Source: an uncultured Muriicola sp.
Lineage (GTDB): Bacteria; Bacteroidota; Bacteroidia; Flavobacteriales; Flavobacteriaceae
Length of the DNA stretch: 40,889 nt
Assembly (NCBI GenBank): GCA_945786965.1
Contig: CALZFZ010000143.1
Location: 1 to 40,889 of the forward strand
Direction of reading: 5' to 3'
Under the pieces are notes generated by a model. It was not told the DNA's origin, did not search any database, and worked only from the letters and a program-made list of their open reading frames with translations. A program made the position numbers and the translations under genes. Of this stretch, positions 1-7,437 are shown one piece after another; position 1 is the first letter of the stretch, and each line of letters opens with the position of its first letter.

Positions 1-970
1 TCAGGTACAGGGCATAGGCTACAAAGGAGAACATAGTAACTGCCCGTACCACAGAGGCTGACAATCCGGTAATAAACGCATATCCCCAAAGTAGCAGTAC
101 AACCAAAGCCAACGATAACATCTTCCCATTTTTAATTCGTTCTAATGGCCGAAAAAGAAATTGGAGGATAAGCAGTATGATCCCGATATGCAAGCCCGAA
201 ACGGCCAGGATGTGCACGGCACCTGCATTTTTATAATCCTCATAGATCGCAGTGTCAATATCGTTTCGCTGCCCCAAGAGAATGGCTTGTATGATCCCTA
301 ATGCTGCCGGTTCTATAGTGGTTTTCTCTAACTCATCAACGATGTGGATGCGAAGTGTAGCTGCCATCCCTCTCAGGGTGGCACCATCTTTATTCTGTAC
401 CAGATAATTTGAGGCCTGGAGCCTTCCCTGGTCATACACCCCCAGTGTTTTCATGTACGCATCGTAGGCAAACTGATGCGGATTCGCAGGACGTGCAATG
501 GGTTCTATGAGACCCCAAAATAATAAAACATCATCTGGTTTCAGTGTTGTTGAAACACTATCCTTGGGTATGCTTGCAAGGAGACGGCCAGTAGCCCGCT
601 GTTCATTGACACTACTGACCTCCAAAATGTAACGATCCGAATAAACTGTTGGTTTTAATACCTCCCGTACCTGTAACTGCCAGGTGGCGTTTTCTAGAAT
701 ATGTAATTTGGAATAGTGCGAAGCCAGATTCCTCGGTTGGGCAAGGGTTACCGAAACCAACCCCAGGGCAACAGTTCCCAGCAATGCAAAAATCCCGAAC
801 ACAATTCGAGTTCTCGATTTCTCAATGGCTATCAAAAGCCCAAGGATAAGCAGAAAAACCCCGAAAATATAAAAGGAATAAATAGGGGATATTTTAAAAT
901 AATAACCCAAAAGTATGCCCAGTACCAAACCAATGGTGAGCTTTACGGATATGAAATCGAAGATTTTCAT
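1..970 (-). CDS. comEC: ComEC/Rec2-family DNA uptake membrane protein, N-terminal part (cut by window edge)
   Basis: This reading frame starts with ATG at 968-970 and stays open for 323 codons to the window edge, so the C-terminal half is missing. The N-terminus has about three membrane segments (residues 11-78), then a soluble OB-like stretch (about 85-195), then the start of the Competence domain. The signature AVHILAVSGLHIGII lies at residues 251-265 and is followed by the membrane motif ITGLSASVVRA (300-310). Both are typical of ComEC, the inner-membrane channel that takes single-stranded DNA into the cytoplasm during natural transformation. The gene begins 1 nt after the stop of the NlpC/P60 lipoprotein gene, so the two are probably co-transcribed. 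The beta-lactamase-like C-terminal domain found in many ComEC proteins cannot be judged here. The family call is firm; competence of the organism is an inference. Confidence 0.9.
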   Translation of the reverse strand, partial: MKIFDFISVKLTIGLVLGILLGYYFKISPIYSFYIFGVFLLILGLLIAIEKSRTRIVFGIFALLGTVALGLVSVTLAQPRNLASHYSKLHILENATWQLQVREVLKPTVYSDRYILEVSSVNEQRATGRLLASIPKDSVSTTLKPDDVLLFWGLIEPIARPANPHQFAYDAYMKTLGVYDQGRLQASNYLVQNKDGATLRGMAATLRIHIVDELEKTTIEPAALGIIQAILLGQRNDIDTAIYEDYKNAGAVHILAVSGLHIGIILLILQFLFRPLERIKNGKMLSLALVVLLLWGYAFITGLSASVVRAVTMFSFVAYALYL

Positions 971-971
971 A

Positions 972-1529
972 TCATAGGATTCTGGTGGCTTTTACAAAAG
1001 CATAATTCCAATACCCTTCCTGAAGTGAAGAAACAATAACGCCTCTTGAGGTGGTAGCGTGAATAAATTTAACATCATCTCCCTGCACGGCCACCACCAG
1101 CCCTACATGATTAATTTTCTTACCGCGTTTACTCGTTTTAAAGAACAACAGGTCTCCTTTGGTGACCTCCGTAATTTGTATCCTGTTTCCCTCGTTGGCC
1201 ATTTGGTAGGAGATCCTGGGAAGTGGAACATTGTGCTCCAGAAACGAAACGTACAATAGTCCCGAACAATCCATTCCTTTCCTGGAGGTACCTCCGTATC
1301 GGTAACGCACTCCGGAATAGGCTAGGGCGGTGCTTATAACATCTTCAGCTTTTTCAAGAACGGGCAGCTCGTGTAATTCTTCCATCACTTCAACCTCCCC
1401 GGAAACGATGGTGTCTTCAGCGGCTTCTACGGTGATGGTCCTTTGTTTTCCATAGGAAGTTCTTTTCTTAACCACCCCACAGGAGGCGATTATGAATATG
1501 AGCAGAGCAGCTATGGTTTTTCGCAACAT
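972..1529 (-). CDS. NlpC/P60 peptidoglycan endopeptidase lipoprotein
   Basis: The 185-residue protein opens with a lipoprotein signal peptide ending in the lipobox IIASC, with C17 as the lipidated residue. An NlpC/P60 domain fills the C-terminal half (about 62-185). It shows the expected Cys-His-His triad: C88 in the motif DCSGLLYVSF, H141 in HVGLVV and H157 in FIHATT. Such enzymes cut D-gamma-glutamyl-diaminopimelate bonds in stem peptides of peptidoglycan and, as lipoproteins, act in the periplasm. The short mature linker (18-60) is rich in acidic residues and carries no SH3 domain. The gene is followed after 1 nt by comEC. That is sensible, because DNA uptake machinery must cross the wall, but a role in competence is only inferred. 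A TAATTTTG box and a small hairpin lie upstream. Confidence 0.92.
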   Translation of the reverse strand: MLRKTIAALLIFIIASCGVVKKRTSYGKQRTITVEAAEDTIVSGEVEVMEELHELPVLEKAEDVISTALAYSGVRYRYGGTSRKGMDCSGLLYVSFLEHNVPLPRISYQMANEGNRIQITEVTKGDLLFFKTSKRGKKINHVGLVVAVQGDDVKFIHATTSRGVIVSSLQEGYWNYAFVKATRIL

Positions 1530-1557
1530 TGAATTGAAGATAGGAGGATCCTTCCTC

Positions 1558-1565
1558 CAAAATTA
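1558..1565 (-). promoter_or_regulatory. Candidate -7 promoter box (TAATTTTG) for the NlpC-comEC operon
   Basis: Read on the minus strand the sequence is TAATTTTG, a full match to the TAnnTTTG -7 box of Bacteroidota. It ends 28 nt before the ATG of the NlpC/P60 gene. I see no TTG at the expected -33 distance, so this rests on the -7 box alone. A 6-bp perfect hairpin (GGAGGA/TCCTCC, 1543-1558) sits between the box and the start codon. Confidence 0.45.
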
Positions 1566-1647
1566 ACGAATATTTTTAAAGTCTATTTTATGGGGTGCGC
1601 GAATTAGATAGTATTACGCTCTGAATGAAGGCGAATGATATTAGTTA

Positions 1648-2772
1648 TTAAACAGCTTTGGGAAGGCCGGTCACGATGAGAGAGGCTGCTTTTTTGCTGG
1701 CTCCGGAACCTCCTAATTTCTGTTCAAGGACATCGTAATCCAATAACAAAGATGCTCTTTTGGGGCCGGAAAGGATCTGCTCAAGTTGCGTAGTAAGGGA
1801 TTTTGTAGTGAGATCATTTTGGATCAGCTCTTTAACCACTTCTTTATCCATAATCAGGTTTACCAGGGAGATATATTTGAGGGTAATGATACGTTTGGCG
1901 ATCTGGTAAGAAACCCAACTTCCCTTATAACACACCACTTGTGGAATCTTAAAAAGTGCTGTTTCCAGGGTTGCTGTTCCACTGGTAACCAATGCGGCAT
2001 ATGAACAACTGAGAAGGTCGTATGTTTGATTCGATATAAAATGCACCTGCGATTCTTTTAAAAAGGGCGAATAAAAATCATCATTAAGGCTGGGTGCCCC
2101 TGCAATGACAAATTGATACTCGGGAAAGGCGGGAGTTACCGAAAGCATTACCGTTAGCATTTTCTCTACTTCCTGTTTACGACTACCCGGGAGCAATGCG
2201 ATAATTGGTTTCTCGGGGTCAAGTCCATTTCGCCTCCTGAATTCGGTTTCGTTGGTCGGCTTGCGAGATGCCAGGGCATCGATCAGGGGGTGCCCTACAA
2301 AATGTACCGGAACCCGGTGTTTATTTTCATAGAATTCCTTTTCGAAGGGGAGGGTAACGTACATCGCATCAATATCTCGTTTTATATTCTTGATCCGTCC
2401 CTCTCGGGATGCCCAAATTTGGGGAGCTATATAATAATTGGTGTGGTATCCTTCTTTTTTAGCCCAGGACGCGATGCGGAGATTAAAACCGGAAAAATCA
2501 ATAAATATGATCGCATCCGGTTTAAAAGCTGAAATATCTTCTTTGCAGAATCGAACATTTTTAAAAATGGTTCTAAGGCTTCCCAAAACTTCTAAAAACC
2601 CCATAAAGGCCATTTCATTGTAATGTTTTACCAGGGTACCGCCTGCTTTTTGCATCAGGTCGCCTCCCCAGCATCGAATCGATGCTTCCGGATCCTCTTC
2701 CCTGAGTGCTTTGATCAGGTTAGAACCATGTAAGTCCCCGGAGGCCTCCCCGGCAATGATATAATACTTCAT
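1648..2772 (-). CDS. lpxB: Lipid-A-disaccharide synthase
   Basis: This 374-residue GT19 glycosyltransferase condenses UDP-2,3-diacylglucosamine with lipid X to give lipid A disaccharide 1-phosphate, on the cytoplasmic face of the inner membrane. Family signatures are clear: the N-terminal GEASGD motif (8-13), D92 in FIDFSGFN (the position of the conserved catalytic Asp), GHPLID (160-165), LLPGSR (193-198) and the C-terminal nucleotide-sugar loop SGTATLE (264-270). The length is normal for the family. It lies 1 nt downstream of a small membrane protein gene, which itself overlaps surE, so the three form one operon. The gap of 118 nt to the next gene suggests that the transcription unit ends here, although I see no clear terminator. 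Confidence 0.96.
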   Translation of the reverse strand: MKYYIIAGEASGDLHGSNLIKALREEDPEASIRCWGGDLMQKAGGTLVKHYNEMAFMGFLEVLGSLRTIFKNVRFCKEDISAFKPDAIIFIDFSGFNLRIASWAKKEGYHTNYYIAPQIWASREGRIKNIKRDIDAMYVTLPFEKEFYENKHRVPVHFVGHPLIDALASRKPTNETEFRRRNGLDPEKPIIALLPGSRKQEVEKMLTVMLSVTPAFPEYQFVIAGAPSLNDDFYSPFLKESQVHFISNQTYDLLSCSYAALVTSGTATLETALFKIPQVVCYKGSWVSYQIAKRIITLKYISLVNLIMDKEVVKELIQNDLTTKSLTTQLEQILSGPKRASLLLDYDVLEQKLGGSGASKKAASLIVTGLPKAV

Positions 2773-2773
2773 A

Positions 2774-3058
2774 TCAGAAAAGCTTGTAATACAAAATCAC
2801 CATAGCGGTTAGCAAGGTAGCCATTAAGACCCCTTTGGCCCGTTGGTCTCGTCGTAGTCTTAAAAAAGCAAAAAACGCCACCAGGTTCAGGATGGCTCCC
2901 AGAGCCAATAAACTCCCTATATGCCCCTGTTCTATGGCTACATTGAAGGTTTCGGTGATCCCAAAATCTGAGAAGAAGATAATGTACAATAAAGTACCAA
3001 TGGTATTGGCAATTAGGCCCACTACAAATCCTATGAGTATTTCTTTCTTAGTATTCAT
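2774..3058 (-). CDS. Small three-helix membrane protein of unknown function
   Basis: I do not recognise a named family. The 94-residue product has three hydrophobic segments: about 7-29 (IGFVVGLIANTIGTLLYIIFF), 46-66 (IGSLLALGAILNLVAFFAFL) and 76-92. They are separated by a short polar loop and by a basic loop (RLRRDQRAK). There is no signal peptide cleavage site and there are no cysteines. Its start overlaps the end of surE by 11 nt and its stop lies 1 nt before the lpxB start, so it is translationally placed between two housekeeping genes and is very likely real. A role linked to the inner membrane or lipid A synthesis is possible from context only. Confidence 0.85.
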   Translation of the reverse strand: MNTKKEILIGFVVGLIANTIGTLLYIIFFSDFGITETFNVAIEQGHIGSLLALGAILNLVAFFAFLRLRRDQRAKGVLMATLLTAMVILYYKLF

Positions 3059-3830
3059 TCAATTTCCAGTTATTTACGTCTTGTATTACATGATGCGCTG
3101 TAAGATCAAATTGTGTGGGCACTATGGATACAAAGCCATTGGCCAGCGCCCATTCGTCCGTATCTTCCCCTTTATCCAGCAGTTGAAATTCCCCTGTAAG
3201 CCAATAGTAATTTTTCCCTGACGGATTGGTTCGCTTATCAAATTTTTCCTTCCAGTTGGCACGGGCTTGCCTGCATACCTTGATCCCCTTAATTTCCGAA
3301 TGGTTAGATTTGGGAATATTCACATTCAACACTACCCCTTTGGGGATTCCATTGGCAAGTGCTTCCCGGACTATTCTTTTTACGCTTGCCTCACAAGGTA
3401 TAAAATCTGCCTCCCAGGAATAATCGCATAAGGAAAAACCAATGGCCGGAATACCTTCAATGCCTGCTTCAATGGCAGCACTCATAGTGCCCGAATAAAT
3501 AACATTGATAGAAGCGTTAGAACCGTGATTGATACCACTCACACAAATATCAGGTCTTCTGTCCAATAATTCCTGCAGTGCCAGTTTAACACAATCGGCC
3601 GGGGTGCCGCTGCAGCTATATTCACGAGGAGCACCCTTTTCATCGTCGATGATCACCCTTTTGGAGTATAACGTATTGTCGAGGGTAATGGCATGTCCCA
3701 TGCCTGATTGCGGACTGTCCGGAGCCACAACCACCACCTCCCCGATCTCTTTCATACAGCGAACCAGGGACCTAAGGCCGGGAGCGGTTATGCCATCATC
3801 ATTCGTCACTAAAATCAAAGGTTTGCGCAT
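3048..3830 (-). CDS. surE: 5'/3'-nucleotidase SurE
   Basis: SurE is a metal-dependent survival-protein phosphatase that removes phosphate from nucleoside 5'- and 3'-monophosphates. The 260-residue protein shows the metal-binding motif VTNDDG with D11 and D12, S42 in the SPQSGMG loop, and N101 in SGINHGSN. These align with the four metal ligands of the family. The loop YSGTMSAAIEA (112-122) is also typical. The length is standard. The gene is the first of a three-gene operon with the small membrane protein (11-nt overlap) and lpxB. Upstream, a divergent 194-nt region separates it from the prc protease gene. It holds a 7-bp inverted repeat (3848-3865) but no clear TAnnTTTG box in the right orientation. 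Confidence 0.96.
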   Translation of the reverse strand: MRKPLILVTNDDGITAPGLRSLVRCMKEIGEVVVVAPDSPQSGMGHAITLDNTLYSKRVIIDDEKGAPREYSCSGTPADCVKLALQELLDRRPDICVSGINHGSNASINVIYSGTMSAAIEAGIEGIPAIGFSLCDYSWEADFIPCEASVKRIVREALANGIPKGVVLNVNIPKSNHSEIKGIKVCRQARANWKEKFDKRTNPSGKNYYWLTGEFQLLDKGEDTDEWALANGFVSIVPTQFDLTAHHVIQDVNNWKLNEY

Positions 3831-4024
3831 GCTGCATACTTTACCGCGTAAAAATACGTTTTTACACAGGAATTACCCATGATTGCCTTTAACAAAAAAT
3901 TAATGCTAATGACAATATATGGCATGGTTTTTTCTATATCTTAGGGAATTCATTATTTTTATGAAGAGTGGCACGTATTTATGGTTTTTGTAACCAAACA
4001 GCGGTCAGAAAGAAAAAAACGTAT

Positions 4025-6154
4025 ATGAAAAAGAATTTAATACTAGGCTTTTTAGCAGTTCTTATTGCGGTTGCTTCTTGTAGTTTTACCAACAAGAGTT
4101 TTGAGAACGATGATAAAGACAAACTTCTATTAGATATTATAACCTACATTCTCGAGAAGGGACATTATGCACCTAAAGACATTAATGATGAATTTTCGGT
4201 AAGTGTTTTCGAGGATTTTATTGATGTTTTGGATCCTACCAAACGGTATTTCATGGCAGAGGACCTTCAAGATTTTGAACAATACAAATATCAGATCGAT
4301 GACCAGATCAGGAATACAGATATAAGTTTTTTTAACCTGGTCCACGAACGTTATACAATGCGAATGGATGAGGTTAGAGGTATCATCAAGGATGTGTTGG
4401 ATGATCCCTTTGACTATTCTATTGAGGAGACGATCAATTCGGACTATGATAAAAGGCCATTTACTAACTCTAGGGCAGAACTTAAAGAACGCTGGAGAAA
4501 GCAATTGAAACTTTGGACCATCAACACCTTTGACACCAAGTTAAGGGACGAAATAGAAAAGAAAAAGGACGATTCAAATTACCGGGCTAAAGATATAAAT
4601 GAAATTGAGAAAGAAGCACGTGAGACCACTCGCAAGACCTTAGATGAGTTTTTTGCTTTTGTGGATAATCTGGAGCGTAAAGACCGGTTTGTTCAATTCA
4701 TCAATACCATTGTAGACAAGTTTGACCCGCATACGGCTTATTTTGCACCGGACGATAAAGAATATTTTGATCGCCAAATTTCAGGTCGATTCGAAGGGAT
4801 TGGAGCCAGATTGTCACCGGAACCGGAAGGTGCAAAAATAGTTGAAATCATTTCCGGAGGACCCGTTTGGAGGGGCCAGCTTTTGGAAGTAGGAGATGAG
4901 ATCATCAAGGTAGGACAAGATGGGGAAACACCAGTGAATATTGTGGGAATGCCTCTGGACGATGCAATTAAACTTATAAAAGGACCCAAAGGAACCGTTG
5001 TAAATTTAACGGTGCGGAAGGTAGATGGCACTATTGATGAAGTATCCATTATACGGGATGTAGTAGAGATCGAGGAGTCCTATGCCAAATCGGCTAATGT
5101 GATCCGGAAAGATGAAAAATTTGGCCTGATACATCTCCCTGGTTTTTATGCAGATTTTAAAGATTATACAGACCGGAATGCCGCCAGTGATGTGGCCAAG
5201 GAAATTGAACGATTGAAAGAAGAAGGTATGGAAGGCCTTATCCTGGATCTGAGAGATAACGGAGGAGGATCTCTACGTACCGCTATTGATATGGCAGGTT
5301 TGTTCATTAAGGACGGGCCTATTGTACAGGTTCGTGCTTCTGATAATGACAAAATGGTGTACGAGGATAAGGACGAACGCGTACAGTGGGATGGACCACT
5401 CGTTATTCTTGTAAACGAATTTTCGGCTTCTGCCTCAGAAATTCTGGCAGCTGCCATGCAGGATTACAAACGAGCAGTGGTTATTGGAAGTAACCAGACC
5501 TTTGGTAAAGGTACTGTTCAAACAATGTATCCGCTGGAAAATGTGGTCCATGTAAATGAATACGGAGATCTGGGAGCCATCAAGGTCACGATTCAGAAAT
5601 TTTACAGGATCAATGGAGAATCCAATCAGCTCGAAGGGGTGAAAAGTGATGTGGTTATACCGGACCGCTATCGGTACATAGTCCTTGGAGAAAAAGGTCA
5701 GGCCAACGCTTTGGATTGGGATAAGATAGAGCCTGCCAAATACAAGGTATGGGACGGGTATATAGATTATGAGTCCACCATAGCAAGCAGTAACAAACGA
5801 ATCGCCTCTAATTCTCAGATGAAACTGATCGAAGAGAATGCCAAATGGTTAAAAGAACAGCAAGACGAAATGTCGGTTTCTTTAAACTATGACATGTATA
5901 AGGCGCGTAATAAAGCAAGCAAGGAAAAATCAGATTATTTTAAGAGACTTTCTGAATACGATTCAAAACTTACGTTCGAATCCCTAAAATACGAAAAGGA
6001 GCTCTTTACGCAAGATTCCGTACTTCGTGAAAAAAGAGATCGCTGGCATATTAATTTGGCTAAGGATGTGTACGTTGAAGAAGCAATTAATGTCTTGCGG
6101 GATCTTAAAATGAATAACATCAAGAATAATAAGTTAGCACACGTTAAAGGCTAG
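4025..6154 (+). CDS. prc: Carboxy-terminal (tail-specific) processing protease, Prc type, lipoprotein
   Basis: This is a periplasmic S41 serine protease of the long Prc/Tsp type, 709 residues from the ATG at 4025. An upstream in-frame GTG at 3968 exists, but only the ATG gives a proper lipoprotein signal (MKKNLILGFLAVLIAVASC). Order of domains: the Tsp N-terminal domain (about 30-220), a PDZ domain (about 235-330, with GRFEGIGARL at its start), the S41 peptidase domain, and the C-terminal Tsp domain (about 560-709). The Ser-Lys dyad motif is visible as FSASASE (S469 by alignment) and FGKGTVQ (K495, with Q499 four residues on). The E. coli homologue trims or degrades periplasmic proteins and helps control cell-wall hydrolases. 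A strong terminator follows. Confidence 0.94.
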   Translation: MKKNLILGFLAVLIAVASCSFTNKSFENDDKDKLLLDIITYILEKGHYAPKDINDEFSVSVFEDFIDVLDPTKRYFMAEDLQDFEQYKYQIDDQIRNTDISFFNLVHERYTMRMDEVRGIIKDVLDDPFDYSIEETINSDYDKRPFTNSRAELKERWRKQLKLWTINTFDTKLRDEIEKKKDDSNYRAKDINEIEKEARETTRKTLDEFFAFVDNLERKDRFVQFINTIVDKFDPHTAYFAPDDKEYFDRQISGRFEGIGARLSPEPEGAKIVEIISGGPVWRGQLLEVGDEIIKVGQDGETPVNIVGMPLDDAIKLIKGPKGTVVNLTVRKVDGTIDEVSIIRDVVEIEESYAKSANVIRKDEKFGLIHLPGFYADFKDYTDRNAASDVAKEIERLKEEGMEGLILDLRDNGGGSLRTAIDMAGLFIKDGPIVQVRASDNDKMVYEDKDERVQWDGPLVILVNEFSASASEILAAAMQDYKRAVVIGSNQTFGKGTVQTMYPLENVVHVNEYGDLGAIKVTIQKFYRINGESNQLEGVKSDVVIPDRYRYIVLGEKGQANALDWDKIEPAKYKVWDGYIDYESTIASSNKRIASNSQMKLIEENAKWLKEQQDEMSVSLNYDMYKARNKASKEKSDYFKRLSEYDSKLTFESLKYEKELFTQDSVLREKRDRWHINLAKDVYVEEAINVLRDLKMNNIKNNKLAHVKG

Positions 6155-6180
6155 TCTTTAAATAAACAATAAATAAAAAA

Positions 6181-6205
6181 GCCCTATGTAAATAGGGCTT
6201 TTTTT
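6181..6205 (+). terminator. Rho-independent terminator after prc
   Basis: A perfect 7-bp stem (GCCCTAT/ATAGGGC) with a GTAA loop is followed by seven T residues and preceded by six A residues. It can therefore act in both directions, ending prc from the left and possibly transcripts of the convergent msrB-msrA operon from the right. Confidence 0.88.
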
Positions 6206-6308
6206 ATGGCTCCTTATTCCCAGGAGGAGGTATATCTGTTTACGCTTCCATCTCATTTTCTTTACAGAGGTCTAGGGGCCATCACAATATCCTAACTAAA
6301 TGCAGCCT

Positions 6309-6854
6309 TTAGCTGCTAACCAGTTTATCTGCATGAAGCTTTCTCAACTTAGATAGCTTAGGTGAGATAACGTAATTGCAGTACCCCTGACTGGGATTGT
6401 TTCGGTAATAGTTCTGATGGTATTCCTCTGCCTCATAGAAGGTTTCCAAGGCACTAATTTCTGTCACAAGTGGGCGGTCGAACGAATCGGCGACTTCCTT
6501 AAGAACATCGAGCGCTGTAGTATGTTGGTCTTTATCATGGTAATAAATAACAGAACGATATTGCGTACCTACATCGGCTCCCTGGCGATTTAAGGTGGTA
6601 GGATCGTGGGTAGTCATGAATATGACCAATAAGTCGTGGTAGGAGAGTACCTCAGGGTCAAATGTAATTTGAACCACTTCGGCATGCCCAGTTAGTCCTG
6701 AACAAACCTCCCGATAGGTTGGTCGGCCAGGGGCTTTTCCACCTGTATAGCCGGAGACAATTTTTTCTATACCTATTACTTTCTGAAAGATCGCTTCGGT
6801 GCACCAAAAACAGCCTCCGCCCACTGTTGCAATTTCATATCTTTTATCACTCAT
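6309..6854 (-). CDS. msrA: Peptide-methionine (S)-S-oxide reductase
   Basis: MsrA repairs the S-diastereomer of methionine sulfoxide in proteins. I place the start at the ATG of MSDKRYE (6854), giving 181 residues. The longer frame to 6941 would add 29 residues lying inside msrB and unlike the family. The catalytic motif GGGCFWCTE puts the active-site Cys at C15. Other signatures are the GYTGG loop, YREVCSGLTGHAEVV, and the C-terminal segment ending in the SQGYCNYV region with a likely resolving Cys. There is no signal peptide, so it is cytoplasmic. The start codon overlaps the end of msrB by 8 nt (ATGAGTGA), which indicates translational coupling. Confidence 0.95.
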   Translation of the reverse strand: MSDKRYEIATVGGGCFWCTEAIFQKVIGIEKIVSGYTGGKAPGRPTYREVCSGLTGHAEVVQITFDPEVLSYHDLLVIFMTTHDPTTLNRQGADVGTQYRSVIYYHDKDQHTTALDVLKEVADSFDRPLVTEISALETFYEAEEYHQNYYRNNPSQGYCNYVISPKLSKLRKLHADKLVSS

Positions 6855-7308
6855 TCGTTTGTACCTCTTTAAGTAATTCCATGGATTCTGAGTTGATGCA
6901 ATAGCGAAGTCCGCTGGGTTCAGGACCATCGGGGAATACATGACCTAAATGGGCATCACAGGTATTGCACATAACCTCTACCCGCACCATGCCATAAGAA
7001 GTATCCTTAAAATATTGGATCGCATTCTCTTTTATAGGTTGTGTAAAGCTGGGCCAACCTGTACCGGACTCAAACTTTATGGTTGAATCGAATAACGGTG
7101 TACCACAACAAACACAAGCGTATTTTCCCGCTTCGTGAATACTGCACAAGGCGCCTGAATGTGGTGCTTCTGTTCCTTTTTTGCGTGTAATCCTGAATTG
7201 TGAAGGTGTTAAGACATCTTTCCACTCAGATTCTGTTTTCTCTACTCTTTTATCGGGTTTCGGATTGCCCTGAACCGCATAGTGGATAACATCTTTCCAG
7301 TTAATCAT
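6847..7308 (-). CDS. msrB: Peptide-methionine (R)-S-oxide reductase
   Basis: MsrB reduces the R-diastereomer of methionine sulfoxide, complementing MsrA encoded just downstream in the same operon. The 153-residue protein has the two zinc-binding CxxC pairs, C65/C68 (in ACVCCG) and C114/C117 (in MCNTCDAH), the HLGHVFPDGP motif, and the catalytic Cys C137 in RYCINSESM. There is no signal peptide, so it probably works in the cytoplasm. It is the first gene of the pair. The 129-nt divergent region towards the nuclease gene holds an AT-rich 8-bp perfect inverted repeat (7337-7356) about 29 nt upstream of the ATG, a possible operator. No TAnnTTTG box in this orientation was found. Confidence 0.96.
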   Translation of the reverse strand: MINWKDVIHYAVQGNPKPDKRVEKTESEWKDVLTPSQFRITRKKGTEAPHSGALCSIHEAGKYACVCCGTPLFDSTIKFESGTGWPSFTQPIKENAIQYFKDTSYGMVRVEVMCNTCDAHLGHVFPDGPEPSGLRYCINSESMELLKEVQTNE

Positions 7309-7336
7309 AGTATTATTTTTTAAGGGTGATAAACCG

Positions 7337-7356
7337 TATTAATTTACGAATTAATA
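7337..7356. promoter_or_regulatory. Inverted repeat upstream of msrB, possible operator
   Basis: TATTAATT and AATTAATA form a perfect 8-bp inverted repeat around a 4-nt centre (TACG). It lies 29 nt upstream of the msrB start. There is no T-run after it, so it is not a terminator, and its position suits a repressor or activator site near the msrB promoter. The function is inferred; the arms are very AT-rich, so chance is possible. Confidence 0.35.
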
Positions 7357-7416
7357 GTCGTATAAATCAAGGATTCCTTACCCAATAAAGGTAGTTTATA
7401 CTCCTAAAATTTAAAG

Positions 7417-7424
7417 TACTTTTG
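7417..7424 (+). promoter_or_regulatory. Candidate -7 promoter box (TACTTTTG) for the nuclease gene
   Basis: A full TAnnTTTG match that ends 13 nt before the ATG at 7438. No TTG is present 17-23 nt upstream, so only the -7 element supports it. The same octamer occurs upstream of topA and mreB. Confidence 0.5.
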
Positions 7425-7437
7425 CCCTATTAATTGA

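Noticed and set aside
649-1259. Plus-strand open frames at 649-1259
   Set aside because: They are shadows on the opposite strand of comEC and the NlpC/P60 gene, whose motifs and lengths are clear; the products lack any recognisable feature.
3848-3865. GTAAAAA-TACG-TTTTTAC inverted repeat upstream of surE
   Set aside because: It is a 7-bp perfect repeat but strongly A/T and in the divergent surE-prc gap with no matched promoter box, so I do not claim an operator or terminator.
3969-3984. TGGCACG upstream of prc as a sigma-54 -24 element
   Set aside because: The -24 half is perfect, but the -12 half reads TATGG, without the required GC at the 10-nt spacing, so no sigma-54 promoter is claimed.
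3968-4024. GTG start giving a 19-residue N-terminal extension of Prc
   Set aside because: The extension would bury the lipoprotein signal peptide that begins at the ATG at 4025.
6855-6941. Longer N-terminus of MsrA
   Set aside because: It would lie within msrB, adds residues unlike the family, and the ATG at 6854 gives the classic ATGAGTGA coupling.
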